Both the position numbers and the translations under genes were made by a program. Positions 35,501-45,175 of a stretch of 64,000 bases of DNA are shown here, piece by piece. The DNA comes from Lonicera japonica (Eukaryota; Streptophyta; Magnoliopsida; Dipsacales; Caprifoliaceae). How positions within the stretch are numbered: position 1 is the stretch's first letter; each line of letters starts with the position of its first letter. The notes below the pieces were generated by a model, which did no database searches, was not told the DNA's origin, and was given only the letters and a program-made list of their open reading frames with translations. Location of the stretch: assembly GCA_021464415.1 (NCBI GenBank), contig JAKCWG010000139.1, positions 1 through 64,000 of the forward strand, given 5' to 3'.

Positions 35501-36401
35501 TGGAGTAATCACCAGATTGGAATGTCACTCTCTTATGTCTTGTGTTAGTTAAATATGTCCACATAGAATGAGGTGTTGTTTGTTTGCACCTCTGAAATCC
35601 AAATTGGGAGTCCATTTGGACTTTGGAGCTTTTAAAACATGCTTGGTAAGTTTAAAATTTTGATAACTTATTTTGCCTACTAAAATTCAGAAGCTCTCCT
35701 CTCTCTTATCCTCCCTCTTAAATCTAAAGACTTAACTTTTAAAGAAGTAAAATACATCATTTGCCCAGCTCCTTTTACCATGATGCTCTTAAATACCGAC
35801 AAAATTGTCCAAATAACATTCATTCAGCTTTTAGAAATGAAAGGTTCAAACAAACAACGCCTATTCGAAATTCAGAAAGATGACAACCAGATTTTTCAGA
35901 TTCACTTTTCAGACTTTTGAATCAGTCTTTTACTCTTACCTGAGCAGAAGAAGAGCCGGAATTATCAGTCTTCAAGAGGGCCAAAGCACCAGAGACATCA
36001 GGATCAATGCCAATAACCCATTCCGATTTCACTTCTTCAGATTCCGATCCAGATTCCTTTGTAAGCAAAGGGTAAGTGAGAGAATTCAACCACTCTTCCT
36101 TCAATTGATTATCGCAAGAAACCTTACTCCTCTTAGTAATAACTCTTCTTCCACCAATATTACTAGTACTCTTCTTCTTTTGAATTGTCTTTGGCTCTTC
36201 TTGTTGTGGAGGAGGAGGAAGTGGAGGAGTAGTGGTGGTTAGAGCCCTAAATTTGGAGGAAGAAGAACGTAAGAAGAAGAGTGTTGTTACTGCTCTGAAA
36301 TTATTAGCAGAAAAAAGGTTCATCAAATGAAGATGATGATGAAGTTCTGAGGATGAAGGCGTTCTTATTAGTGGTTGTCGTCTGATTCCCAGAGCTTCCA
36401 T
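17385..36401 (-). CDS. MOC1: MOC1-like chloroplast Holliday-junction resolvase gene (partial, 4 exons seen)
   Basis: Four minus-strand exons spell an almost continuous MOC1-type protein: 35940-36401, 32908-33013, 30482-30534 and 17385-17511, with GT/AG borders and compatible phases. MOC1 is a RuvC-fold resolvase that cuts four-way junctions in plastid DNA and so lets chloroplast nucleoids segregate (known of the family). Visible catalytic-type acids are Asp133 in GIDPD (exon 1) and the Glu in AYLEQS (exon 3). Exon 1 begins with a basic, Ser/Thr-rich leader fitting a plastid transit peptide. Intron 3 is about 13 kb because of a LINE with a copia element inside it; intron 1 is about 2.9 kb and intron 2 about 2.4 kb. 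The last visible exon ends in a donor site, and the C-terminal exon or exons were not found in the remaining 17 kb, so the gene may continue beyond the left edge or be truncated. No frame lesion is seen in the four exons. Confidence 0.85.
18379..20297 (+). pseudogene. LINE 2 ORF1, degraded
   Basis: It aligns by eye with ORF1 of LINE 1: the shared blocks include KYQAS(Y)ALFVMER, the GWRGIADSL region, and [13 protein letters not shown] with [11 protein letters not shown] (DUF4283-like). The original start is lost; the frame opens with TTG at 18379 after a frameshifted N-terminus. A frameshift near 19340-19410 and a stop at 20135-20137 break the acidic C-terminal half. Further frameshifts and stops follow up to ORF2. 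Confidence 0.8.
24120..24291 (-). repeat. Copia 3' LTR
   Basis: It is bounded by TGTTAAG... and ...CTCACA on the minus strand. It carries a TATA-like box (TATATATAGAG on the minus strand, about 24168-24180), as in the partner LTR. Confidence 0.92.
24299..28437 (-). pseudogene. Copia gag-pol polyprotein with a few lesions
   Basis: Starting at the ATG at 28437, the order is Gag (UBN2-like), CCHC knuckle [14 protein letters not shown] near 27680, aspartic protease [11 protein letters not shown] near 27450, integrase (zinc part LHQRLGHP near 27050, then the acids in [14 protein letters not shown] and GVAERKN), RT (YVDDIVITG near 25240) and RNase H (SDADWAGC near 24760). This is the copia order, with integrase before RT. 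Lesions: two in-frame stops between Gag parts (about 27970-28008) and a frameshift in RT within 25420-25528 at the DIKNAFLHG motif. All catalytic motifs otherwise look intact. Confidence 0.92.
28995..29168 (-). repeat. Copia 5' LTR
   Basis: It matches the 3' LTR almost perfectly. The TATA-like box on the minus strand would drive the genomic RNA of this element, and the primer-binding site follows immediately. Confidence 0.92.
29859..30481. other. MOC1 intron 3, host part
   Basis: AT-rich single-copy sequence between the LINE 2 tail and exon 3. No gene, RNA or mobile element was recognised. Confidence 0.5.
30482..30534 (-). CDS. MOC1: MOC1 exon 3 (catalytic Glu)
   Basis: This 53-bp exon lies between CCACAG| and |GTTAGT. 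It codes for [17 protein letters not shown] after completing the split Gly codon. The Glu of YLEQ is the second conserved acid of RuvC-type resolvases. It is too short to appear as a long open frame. Confidence 0.85.
31755..32413. mobile_element. MITE in MOC1 intron 2, interrupted by a solo LTR
   Basis: The ends GGCTGCGTTTGG (from 31763) and, on the other strand, GGGTGTGTTTGG (from 32413) are the inverted termini typical of plant hAT/PIF MITEs. Both halves repeat GGGATA(A/G)-type motifs in inverse order. The sequence CCCAATAGATA stands at both sides (31744-31754 and 32411-32421) and may contain the duplication, so the left border is uncertain by about 8 bp. Confidence 0.65.
31899..32268. repeat. 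Probable solo LTR inside the MITE
   Basis: The 370-bp block starts TGATGG and ends TACATCA, and is flanked by GATAT (31894-31898) and AATAT (32269-32273), a possible 5-bp duplication with one mismatch. Cutting it out rejoins the two halves of the MITE. No second copy is in the window, so the assignment rests on termini and context only. Confidence 0.5.
32908..33013 (-). CDS. MOC1: MOC1 exon 2
   Basis: It is bounded by CTATAG| and |GTATAC. It codes for [18 protein letters not shown] followed by [17 protein letters not shown], which fits the family segment directly after the exon 1 end. It enters in phase 0 and leaves one base for the next codon. Confidence 0.85.
34061..34243. mobile_element. 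Small MITE flanked by TTAA
   Basis: The inverted ends are GTGTTCGTTTGGTTAGA and GTGCTCATTTAGTTAGAG. Both borders are flanked by TTAA, which is palindromic and so cannot tell a 3-bp (TTA/TAA) from a 4-bp duplication. It is 183 bp with no coding capacity. Confidence 0.65.
34861..35162. mobile_element. PIF/Harbinger-type (Tourist-like) MITE
   Basis: The imperfect inverted ends begin GGCTAGATTTGATAACGAAGTTG at the left and GGCTCTGTTCTATAAAAAGTTGG at the right. TAA occurs at both borders (34858-34860 and 35163-35165), the 3-bp duplication usual for this superfamily. It is 302 bp with no transposase. Confidence 0.72.
35175..35206 (-). repeat. Partial duplicate of the MOC1 exon 1 end, with splice donor
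   Basis: On the minus strand this reads AAGACCGATGATTCC...CTGCTCAG|GTATTA, closely matching the last 35 bases of exon 1 and its donor, with a 3-bp gap and a few changes. It sits 730 bp downstream of exon 1, directly beside the PIF-type MITE. It could be a relic of a local duplication or an optional mini-exon; an AG lies just upstream, but no expression evidence is available. Confidence 0.6.
35571..35862. mobile_element. MITE of unresolved superfamily
   Basis: The inverted ends are AGGTGTTGTTTGTTTG and AGGCGTTGTTTGTTTG over 292 bp. No convincing duplication is seen at the borders. It lies 78 bp from the MOC1 exon 1 donor. Confidence 0.6.
35940..36401 (-). CDS. MOC1: MOC1 exon 1 (transit peptide and first catalytic Asp)
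   Basis: It codes for 154 residues from an ATG at 36401 down to CAG|GTAAGA, phase 0. Residues 1 to about 80 are rich in Arg, Ser, Thr and Pro with few acids. From about 127 the RuvC-like strand [17 protein letters not shown] begins. Confidence 0.85.
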
Positions 36402-36532
36402 GAAATCGGAGAGGGACAGAGAGGGAGAGGGTTTCGGAGTTCCGACAGACAGGTGAGCGGGGTTTTAAATCCAAATTATTCTTTTTCTTTCTCTATTTGT
36501 ACAGGGCGACGTTAAATGCACCACTAATTTAC
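36402..36532 (-). promoter_or_regulatory. MOC1 5' flank, cut short by a transposon end
   Basis: Only 131 bp separate the MOC1 start codon from the TIR of the PMD transposon. It holds pyrimidine-rich sequence and probably the 5' UTR. The original upstream region should now lie beyond 54662, so transcription may start within the transposon end or from this short remnant. Confidence 0.5.
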
Positions 36533-37742
36533 GGGCTAATATTTACGCACATTAATCTTGACATAAATATCACCATTTATAATTTAATAAAAAATATTTT
36601 TTAACATTTTATTTTTTTATCACAAATATTCTATTATTTATCTATTATTTAACTTATTTATTTAATACTTAAAATATTAACCTATTTATTTATTTTTAAT
36701 ATGTAATAAACTAATCAAACACCAAATAATTAAACATTTATCTCCCATCTCTATAATTCACAGTCATATTCAATTATTTCAAGTAAAAAGATAGAAAGGG
36801 AAGATACTCTCTTTATCATTTGAGCTCTCAAAATTAAAAAATCACAACTAAATCGAAACACAAACATTATTAGTGGAAAGTTTAAAGCTTGGATTATGAT
36901 AAATAAGAAGCATTGTTCATGAGATGGTGGAGAAAGAAGAAGTTCAAAAAAAAATTGGTGGTGAAATTTCACTCCAAAATAAAGTCAAAGATGTGTTATA
37001 ATTGTTATTATTGGTGTATTAATGTATATATTAACTTTCATACATCATTCTACAACATTCAAATTGAAACAAAGATGTAATCCCCAAAACAGATTATAAA
37101 ACGGGTTCCGTCCAGGCTTGACTCGCTTTATATAAGGAGGGTAATCTAATTACAACTCTCCTCAAATAAGATGAGTGTGTACAGGCACACTCACCCATGT
37201 GAGACAAGTGTGTGTTATCTGTCTTGCACTTGTTTACGGTAATCACTTTGTTAGCGTCACCTTGAAAGATAATGCCCCGCTCCCTATTGTTGCTAGCATG
37301 TGGAATGTACTTCGAAATCCTGGGGCAGCTGCTTGGGAGCAACTTTTTGCCAATAGACTTCAATTTTATAAAGAATGATATATACTCGATCATAGAATAA
37401 AAGACTCACCAATCATAGTCAAAGATTAATGATTGCTCAGACTTTTGTTCTTTTCTGTTATGCGTACATGTCACATAGTAAGTCCTATATTTTTTTGTGA
37501 AGACGGATAGAACTGAAAATGTATATCCATTATATATCTAATTTTTTTTGTAAAGTTGGCTTTAATTGAAAATGTAAAGCTCGTATACGTATTTTTGTAA
37601 AGTTAGGTTGAATTGAATGTTTCAACATCTTATATGTAACTTAATTTTGTTATATTAATGAAGTAACAATTACCTTTTATTAATATGTGAATTAACTAAC
37701 ATCTCTTCTAATTTGTAAAACATTCCAATGCACTTATCATTC

Positions 37743-38455
37743 CATTGCCTTATACTAGGCGAGTCACTTGCAACACATTCATCTAATGTGGGGTGAGTGT
37801 GTGTGAATTCGCTCACCTGTCATTAGGTGAGTCTACTTTCAAAACACTCCAGTACACTCCAACTTTCATTGCCTTATATGAGGTGAATCACTTGCAACAC
37901 ATTCACCTGATGTAGGGTGAGTGTGAGTGAATTCACTTATTTTTCATTAGGTGATTCTACTTTCAAAACACTCCAGTACACTCTAATCTCCACTGCCTTA
38001 TATGAGGTGAGTTACTTGCAACACATTCACCTGATGTGGGATGAGTGAGTGTGAATTCACTCACCTGTCATTAGGTGAGCCTACTTTCAAAACACTCCAG
38101 TACACTCCAATCTCCGCTGCCTTATATGAGGTAAGTCACTTGCAACACATTCACCTAATGTAAAGTGAGTGTGTGTGAATTCCCTCAACTATCATTAGGT
38201 GAGTCTACTTTCCAAACACTCCAGTACACTCCAATCTCTATTGCTTTATATGAGGTGAGTCACTTGTAACACATTCACCTGATGTGGGTTGAGTGTGTGT
38301 GAATTCATTCATCTGTCATTAAGCGAGTCTACTTTCAAAACACTCTAGTACACTCCAATCTCCATTGCCTTATATTAGGTGAGGGACTTGCAACACATTC
38401 GCCTGATGTGGGGTGAGTGTATGTGAATTCACTCACCTGTCATTAGTTGAGTCAA
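37743..38455. repeat. 124-bp subterminal tandem repeat, about 5.7 copies
   Basis: Units start at 37743, 37867, 37991, 38115, 38239 and 38363, exactly 124 bp apart. Each carries small palindromes around GGTGAG/CTCACC, such as CTCACCTGTCATTAGGTGAG. The same motif occurs in inverted form in the small relative (45360-45600). Subterminal repeats of this kind often bind the transposase; that role is inferred. Confidence 0.88.
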
Positions 38456-38873
38456 TGACAGGTTTGGACATCATGTATCTATACTTCTATTATCCATTGA
38501 CAATCTAGATTTCAAATAAACCATCAATGTAAATTAACAATCAAGTAGTGTATCACATCACATATTTATACTACTATCATCCCTGGACAATTCAAATTTT
38601 GAATAAACCATCAATGCAAATCAACAATCAAGTAGTATATGATGCACCAATGACAAAAACTTCATTAAACTAAAACTAGTACTAAAAGAGGTTCATGCAA
38701 AAGTAACCCAAGTTTATAAAATTACATAACATACTACCAAAAGATGTTCATACAAAATTAACCCAAATTTTTTAAAGTACATAACATACTACCTAATAGG
38801 TTTATACAAAAAAAAACAATAAACTTAAGAAGTTCATTGTCTCTAACTTAAACTAGCAAAACACGATTCACAA
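38456..38873. repeat. Short degenerate tandem repeats beside the PMD gene end
   Basis: Two blocks are doubled: one of about 115 bp (from about 38470, sharing AATAAACCATCAATG(T/C)AAAT) and one of about 65 bp (from about 38688, sharing CATAACATACTACC). No gene is present before the PMD stop codon at 38874-38876. Confidence 0.6.
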
Positions 38874-39067
38874 CTACTTTTTTAACTTTTTCCTTGGCGG
38901 GGCTTTGGCTTGTCCGAGAGTAAATACTGTTGGCGATAGATCATGTAATCTTTTTGATCTACGCTCTGGCATATTGTTTTCGTAATCCCCCGTTCTTGTA
39001 ACCTTAAGGATATCGTAGACTTCTTTAACAATCGCCGCCATGTCCTGGCTTTGGCCGCCAAAGATAG
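38874..39067 (-). pseudogene. PMD pseudogene, C-terminal tail
   Basis: The tail reads FGGQSQDMAAIVKEVYDILK and ends in a basic stretch (APPRKKLKK) and TAG. It continues the segment at 44629-45150. Taking away the solo LTR 39068-44623 and one copy of its 5-bp duplication joins the halves in frame (..VEGVI + FGGQ..). The basic end could be a nuclear localisation signal. Confidence 0.7.
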
Positions 39068-39569
39068 TGTAGGTCGGAAAATACCCTTGAGGGGGGTGAA
39101 TAGGGTTTTTAAAGCTTAATGGGATTTTTAAAATCGATTTAAAAATGTTTGATGTCTATATCAATCAAGCAATCAAGAAACAAAGTTAATTCCAATCACA
39201 AGGTACAAAAAAACACAATATAAGATATTAAGAGATAGAAAGATTAAACCGATAAAAGTCGAAGACTTTTTGTCCACATGGCTCGGCTTGTTAGCCCCTA
39301 CTTCCTCGCTTGGTTAGTACCCCGAGAATTTCCACTATAACCGATCTTCTTCCGGGTGAAGATCAAATCTCTACAAGTGTATTCTTCTCACACACTCTTA
39401 CAAGTATTAACTCTCTCTCAATACTCACATAAGATTTCACTATTGCTATCTTAAGAGACAAACATCTCTTAATATTTGAAAGAAAAGATTTGGTGACTAA
39501 CACCAATGTATAATAGCTCTCAAGTGTATGAAGATTATAATTTAAGCTCACACTAAGAGATATCAAATT

Positions 39570-42500
39570 TGACGCGAACCCGGATCGTCTTTTCTAGCCA
39601 GGTTAATGGATCCTCAACCCTTGATACAAACGTAGCAAGAACCTTGGAATACGTCAAAAGATGGAAGATGGAACCTCAACCCAACACTTAAAGAAGCGCG
39701 AACCTTGGTATAATGAATGACGCCACAATTTAGTGTGATTGCTAGATTGATAAGTCAAAAACAATTGAATTTATTCAATTCAACATGTTCAACATGCTCT
39801 TAAAGAACACAAAGAGAAAACTCTCAATTTAATTAATCATCAAAACTTTTTTTAATAAAACAATAATGTGCCTCCTTTAAATAGGAGAAACAAAGCTAGA
39901 ATCCTAATTCAAAAAGGAAACTAATTCCTACTTAGAAAAGGAAAATAACTTCTAGAATAATCCTAACACAATAAGGAAAATAATAATAAATAATAAGGAA
40001 ACTTATTCAAAAAGGAAAATACTAATCTAATTCCTAATTGAATAATAAAATAAGACGACTAAAATAAACTCCTAAATAATTAAGGAAATAATATAGATGT
40101 CTTGAAATTCTATGGAATTCTTTTTGAATTTCCATGCTCTATCCTTGTAATTCATCAGGTATGGATCATCATTTAGAATACCACAAACCACCATGGTTGA
40201 ATAGAAATTGAAGCTAGACCGGATCATATCATACCCCTCTTCTTCAAGAAGATTCGTCCTTGAATCTTTGCTAAGCTTTGTTTGATTCAACCCACATCTT
40301 CCAATTTGCAGCTTGGCCTTCTTTGACAAACGGAATTCATCGAATTTGAGGCTATGCTTCAACTCGATCATCTAGAAACTTCCCGGCTGATAATTCGGAT
40401 GGAAATCATACTTGTCCACACCAATGAAGTCTACATGCTCCACTTCATCAACTTCCAACTCCGGTTCTTTGGCTAGAATCTCTTCTCTTCCCATTGCAAA
40501 GATCTCCTCGCTTCCATGGCTGCCTTGGAAATTCCTTGATCTCCTCCGTAACTAATCTCCATTTTTCTTTCACTCTCTGTGGCTACCATGCTGTTCAACT
40601 CCCCCGCTAAATCCAGCTTACCTACAACACTCTCATAAAAGCAAAGAAACATAGTCTCATTCGTGCCAAGAGTGCACTTCTTGAGGTTAGCGATTAGCGC
40701 ATCAAAATTCATCATAAGCAATTGATTATTCCAACTAATCGATAAGTAACAATTCAAACTACTATTGTTACATGACAATGTGATATTCCAATGATCAAAG
40801 CCTTTCAAAACAATTTTTCCCAAGAATGGCTCAAAATTTTGATTATTTAAACTCACAAAAGCATTATTCAAATTCACAGAGTTAGTTACCCATTCAAACA
40901 ATCCACGCTCAGTTTTGAATTCCATAAGCTTCTTTGGGCAACAACTTTCCAATTCAAGTTCATCAACACCTTGCTCTAAAGCTTGCTGTCTATGTTCCAA
41001 CTCAACTTTTCCTTGGTGTTGATCTCCAACGCCCTCCAAATAAGACACAATATATATAGGCAAAACAGGATTAAAATTGTTAGTATTTGAAAAGTCTCCC
41101 TCCGATTCACTCTGTTTTGCCTCAATCTCCCTCACTTCACTCAAGTCTTTTTCAAACTCATTCTCACTAAAGATCACTGAATTTTCTTTTTCTCTCTCTT
41201 TTACCTCATTCTCTTTTATTTTCGTTTCATACTCTTTCTTTTCCTCAGTAGCCTCATTACTCTCTTTCCTTTCCTCACTAGCCTTACTACTCTTTTCTTG
41301 CTTTTGTTCACTCTCTCTTTTTTTATCACTCTCCTTTTGTAACTTCATTTGATCTTCATGAGCTTGCTTTGGTGGCAATGGAACAAGAGTAACGGTTCTC
41401 TCATTCATCTTGAAAGAGTACTTATTGGAAACGCCATTGTAATTGGCTTGCCTATCAAGCTGCCATTGTCGACCCAAAATCATGTGCCCGGCTTTAATTG
41501 GAACCACATCGCATAAAACTTCATCCTTGTACTTCCCAATGCTAAGAGAAATAAGCACTTGCTCGTTCACCCTTATCACTCCATTACCATTCAGCCATTG
41601 CAACTTATAAGGACACGGGTGCTTAAAAGTAGGCAGTTTCAACTTCTCAATCATTATTGTGCTAGCAAAGTTTGAGTAAACTCCCCCATCAATTATCAAA
41701 CTACACACCTTCTCTTGCACGAGGCATCTAGTTCGAAATATATTTGCTCGCATGCTTGGGTCACCACATTCAGCTAGTAATTCACCTTCTATGGCTTGCT
41801 CTTCAATTTGGTTTGGCACAAAACTTCCCCTCTTCTTAAATTGCTCATAGGTTTGGGTAAACAATTCGTTAAACTTAGAGCAATCCTCATTATCAAACAA
41901 GGAAGCCTTTTTCGTGCTACTACCCAAATTTTATTTTCTCTTTTCCCCATTAGGAGTTTCATTTAACCACCTGCGCCATATAATTTCTAAATTTCTTAAT
42001 CGCGCACTATCCAACTCCTCATCACACCAACTTTGCTTAAAATTAAAATAAGACATTCTTGTGCTGCCAAAATAAGGATTAGTTCAAGAAAGATAATTCT
42101 CACCACACTCCCTTTCGTGTTTCGCTCGATTGATGTCACTCTTCTTTTACCGCTCGTGTTTGTCATTCAAAATATTGATATATACTCACAATTTTCTCTT
42201 TGGAACTTCAAAACAAGTTGAATAATATGAATATCACAAGTCCTCAACAACCAATCGCACACCCAATCAATTAGATTTAGACGCGTTCAACAATGTAATA
42301 CCAAGGACTAAAGAAACCAAATTCTAGCAATATTAATGAGCCAAACGAATTTCTAAAATTGCTAGAATAATGCAAGCAGATTTCCAAACGATAGGCAACA
42401 ATCAAATCTTTAATTAACGCAAATCAAATATCCTATGGCTTCTAGATTTCCCAAGCAAAATAGATTTATATGGAACACAAAATAAGAACCCAACTAGAAT

Positions 42501-43707
42501 GAAGATGCAACAAGGATCAACAAACCCAAACGATTGATTATAATTCGAAATTTTCTAAGGTTCAATGAGAATCTTCAATTTCAATAATAGCGCAAGAGTT
42601 CATAGCAATCAAAACCCTATTCCATGAAGCATAAAAAAAACATAGGATTTCTTTTCAACATTCAAACTTTGATATATTTTAATTCTAAACAACTCACCAT
42701 AAACAAAATAATCCAATTTTTTTTTTTAAGCAAGTTAGAAATTCTGTTTTTTTTTTCAGAAATCACTATTCACGCGTCATTGTTCATGCGATTACTATTC
42801 ACGCGTCACTGTTCATAGCATACTGTTCATGCCACTGTTCACCGATTACTGTTCATCGGCACTGTTCATCGGCATTGTTCACCGAAATTCTGTTTTTTTT
42901 TTCAGAATCTATAAACCCTAACACAATTTTTTGAATAAGATTAACAAGAATGAAGGCCTATGATTTCAAGAATCTACTACGAAATTGAAAGAACAAGAAA
43001 CTAAGATAGAAAACCTGGATAGAAAAGTCTCCTCTGATACCAATGCCGCGAACCCGGATCGTCTTTCCTAGCTAGGCTAATGGATCCTCAACCCTTGAAC
43101 TACAAACGTAGCAAGAACCTTGGAATACGTCGAAAAGATGGAAGATGGAACCTCAACCCAACGCTTAAAGAAGCGCGAACCTCGGTATAATGAATGACGC
43201 CACAATCTAGTGTGATTGCTAGATTGATAAGTCAAGAACAATTGAATTTATTCAATTCAACATGTTCAACATGCTCTTAAAGAACACAAAGAGAAAGCTC
43301 TCAATTTAATTAATCATCAAAACTTAATTAATAAAACAATAATGTGCCTCCTTTAAATAGGAGAAACAAAGCTAGAATCCTAATTCAAAAAGGAAACTAA
43401 TTCCTACTTAGAAAAGGAAAATAACTTCTAGAATAATCCTAACACAATAAGGAAAATAATAATAAATAATAAGAAAACTTATTCAAAAAGGAAACTACTA
43501 ATCTAATTCCTAATTGAATAATAAAATAAGACTACTAAAATAAACTCCTAAATAATTAAGGAAATAATATAGAAGTCTTGAAATTCTATAGAATTCTTTT
43601 TGAATTTCCATGCTCTATCCTTGTAATTCATCAGGTATGGATCATCATTTAGAATGCCACAAACCACCATGGTTGAATAGAAATTGAAGCTAGACCGGAT
43701 CATATCA
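39570..43707 (-). mobile_element. Family B LTR retrotransposon, older copy (protease-only type)
   Basis: LTRs of 662 and 664 bp (39570-40231 and 43044-43707) flank one decayed ORF. The duplication AAATT is perfect (39565-39569 and 43708-43712). The minus-strand primer site TTGGTATCAGAGG abuts the right LTR. The LTRs differ at a dozen or more visible positions, so this copy is clearly older than the one at 47538-52022. It has no RT, RNase H or integrase and no room for them. Confidence 0.9.
40072..42056 (-). pseudogene. Family B ORF (retropepsin-like + unknown domain), decayed
   Basis: It starts at an ATG at 42056 with the same first residues (MSYFNF) as the intact copy at 49379. Lesions: an in-frame TAA at about 41930, a one-base deletion near 40490 (AGGAGGATC to AGGAGATC) and a TAG near 40372. 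It keeps the protease box as LIIDGGVYSNFAS, with the catalytic-position Asp that the younger copy has lost. The charged linker and the C-terminal domain are conserved with that copy. Like it, the frame runs on into the 3' LTR. Confidence 0.88.
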
Positions 43708-44628
43708 AAATTTGATCAACAATTTCTAGCTCAAAATATATATGATTGATCAAGATAAATGTTCTTGAATCTTTGAATATTGAATGTAGATGAAGAGAAT
43801 AGTGTAGAAATGATTCAAGTATGTTTAAATGAGTCTAAGATGGTGTATATATAGTCTAGGATAACATATGGCCGTTTGGAGGGAGTTGGTAAAAGTTTGG
43901 TGCCCAAAATGGTAAAAAACTGAACTGCAACGGCTAGTTTCTGGGCCATCAGTTGACTGAGCAAGGCTCATCAGTCGACTGAGTGGCCATCAGTCGACTG
44001 AGCAAAGCCCATCAGTCGACTGATGGTCCCCATTGGTTTGCTGCCAGAATGACCAAAAATCTCATTTTTCAAACTTTTGCAAATTAGCTCAAAAATCAAT
44101 TTTGAAGCTTGAAGATACTTAAATATGAGTTTCTAAGACTTCTAAAATGTAAAGAGCTCGGAAATGAAGTCGTCAGAATTTAAAATGAATTTATTTCAAA
44201 AACGGTTTTTCTCCAAAAGAAGGTTTTTGATAGGATTCTGATTTAACCTTTAATTTGATCAATCTAATTTGTTAGAATATAGTATGAGCTTTTATGATGA
44301 TCAATTATGAATCTTTACATAGAAAACTTAAAGCACTCACTTAAGTATACAATAACGAGTCTTCGAGGCTTTGTTTGTTTCTTCATTTCTTTTCTTCCTT
44401 GGCTCATTGTACTTCATAGAAATCCCATTGAAGTTGTGTGTGAGGTGTGAGACATTGATTGAGCAATACTTTGTAGGTGAATGATCTTAATTCCGGCTTT
44501 TCGGTTAAGTCCACGTATAATCAATTTATTGTGGCTATAACTTAAAACATTAACTAAGTTAAATTACACATGATTAACTTTATTGTTATTATCAAAACAA
44601 GATTAGTGACTTTCAAGTCAACAGATAA

Positions 44629-45150
44629 CTCCCTCTACCAGTGATAATGCAACATCAACCGCTGCTTGCTGCTTAACACGAATTATACCATTAGTACTTA
44701 AACATAAACATCAAACAATATAAAAGTATATGACTTTGTTAGAAATGGTTGATCCTTACCAACTTAGATTGTACAACCTCTTGCGTTCCTCGCATCCTTC
44801 TCACTGTAGTTCTTTGCTCCAAAGGTTGTGTGTATGGATGTGTGATCTTCATGAACCACTTCATGTACTTGGGATCACATTCCCAAGGAAACTTGGCAAG
44901 TACAGAACTCAATTGCTCGTTCAATAGATGATTGCGCCAATTATCTTGTTGCCAGCGATTCACTGGCATCGTTGGAATCATTTGTATTCGTCCAAATTAC
45001 CTTAAAACCCACTTTGGATAATAAGGCTTGATGACATCGAATGATATGATTAACCCAGTATAGAAAGAAACCTCGTGCAGTGGGTGGACATCTCTGTTAT
45101 CCTTGTACGGATCCCAACAGACATGTTGAGTAAATGGGGAGATTAATTGG
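44629..45150 (-). pseudogene. PMD pseudogene, C-terminal part of the domain
   Basis: Two pieces are clear: a segment with HPLHEVSFYTGLI and the PYYPKWVLR motif (about 45000-45130), and one with MPVNRWQQDNWRNHLL followed by PKYMKWFMKITHPYTQP (about 44790-44970). Both are hallmarks of the plant mobile domain C-terminus. The expected Gln after VLR is a stop (TAA). It ends where the solo LTR enters. Confidence 0.78.
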
Positions 45151-45175
45151 TAACAGATAATATATAATAAATAAA

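Larger units (their letters stand above)
33014..35939. other. MOC1 intron 1 with MITEs
   Basis: No other gene is visible. It contains three MITEs (34061-34243, 34861-35162 and 35571-35862) and a short duplicate of the exon 1 end at 35175-35206. The stretch 33390-33760 ends in a sequence like MITE termini but has no matching partner. Confidence 0.6.
39068..44623 (-). mobile_element. Solo LTR (family C) carrying a nested LTR element
   Basis: It starts TGTAGGTCGG and ends AGTCAACA, flanked by GATAG (39063-39067) and GATAA (44624-44628). Without the nested element it is about 1.4 kb. A second, diverged copy begins at 55220, which confirms the left border and much of the body. It contains a cluster of CAGTCGACTGA palindromes (about 43950-44030). 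The family and strand are not certain; no internal region is present here. Confidence 0.75.

Noticed and set aside
37743..38455. CRISPR-like spaced repeat
   Set aside because: The 124-bp units are contiguous tandem repeats without unique spacers, inside a plant transposon.
41077..41352. Plus-strand open frame rich in Ser and Phe
   Set aside because: It is the antisense shadow of the Lys/Glu-rich linker of the family B ORF.
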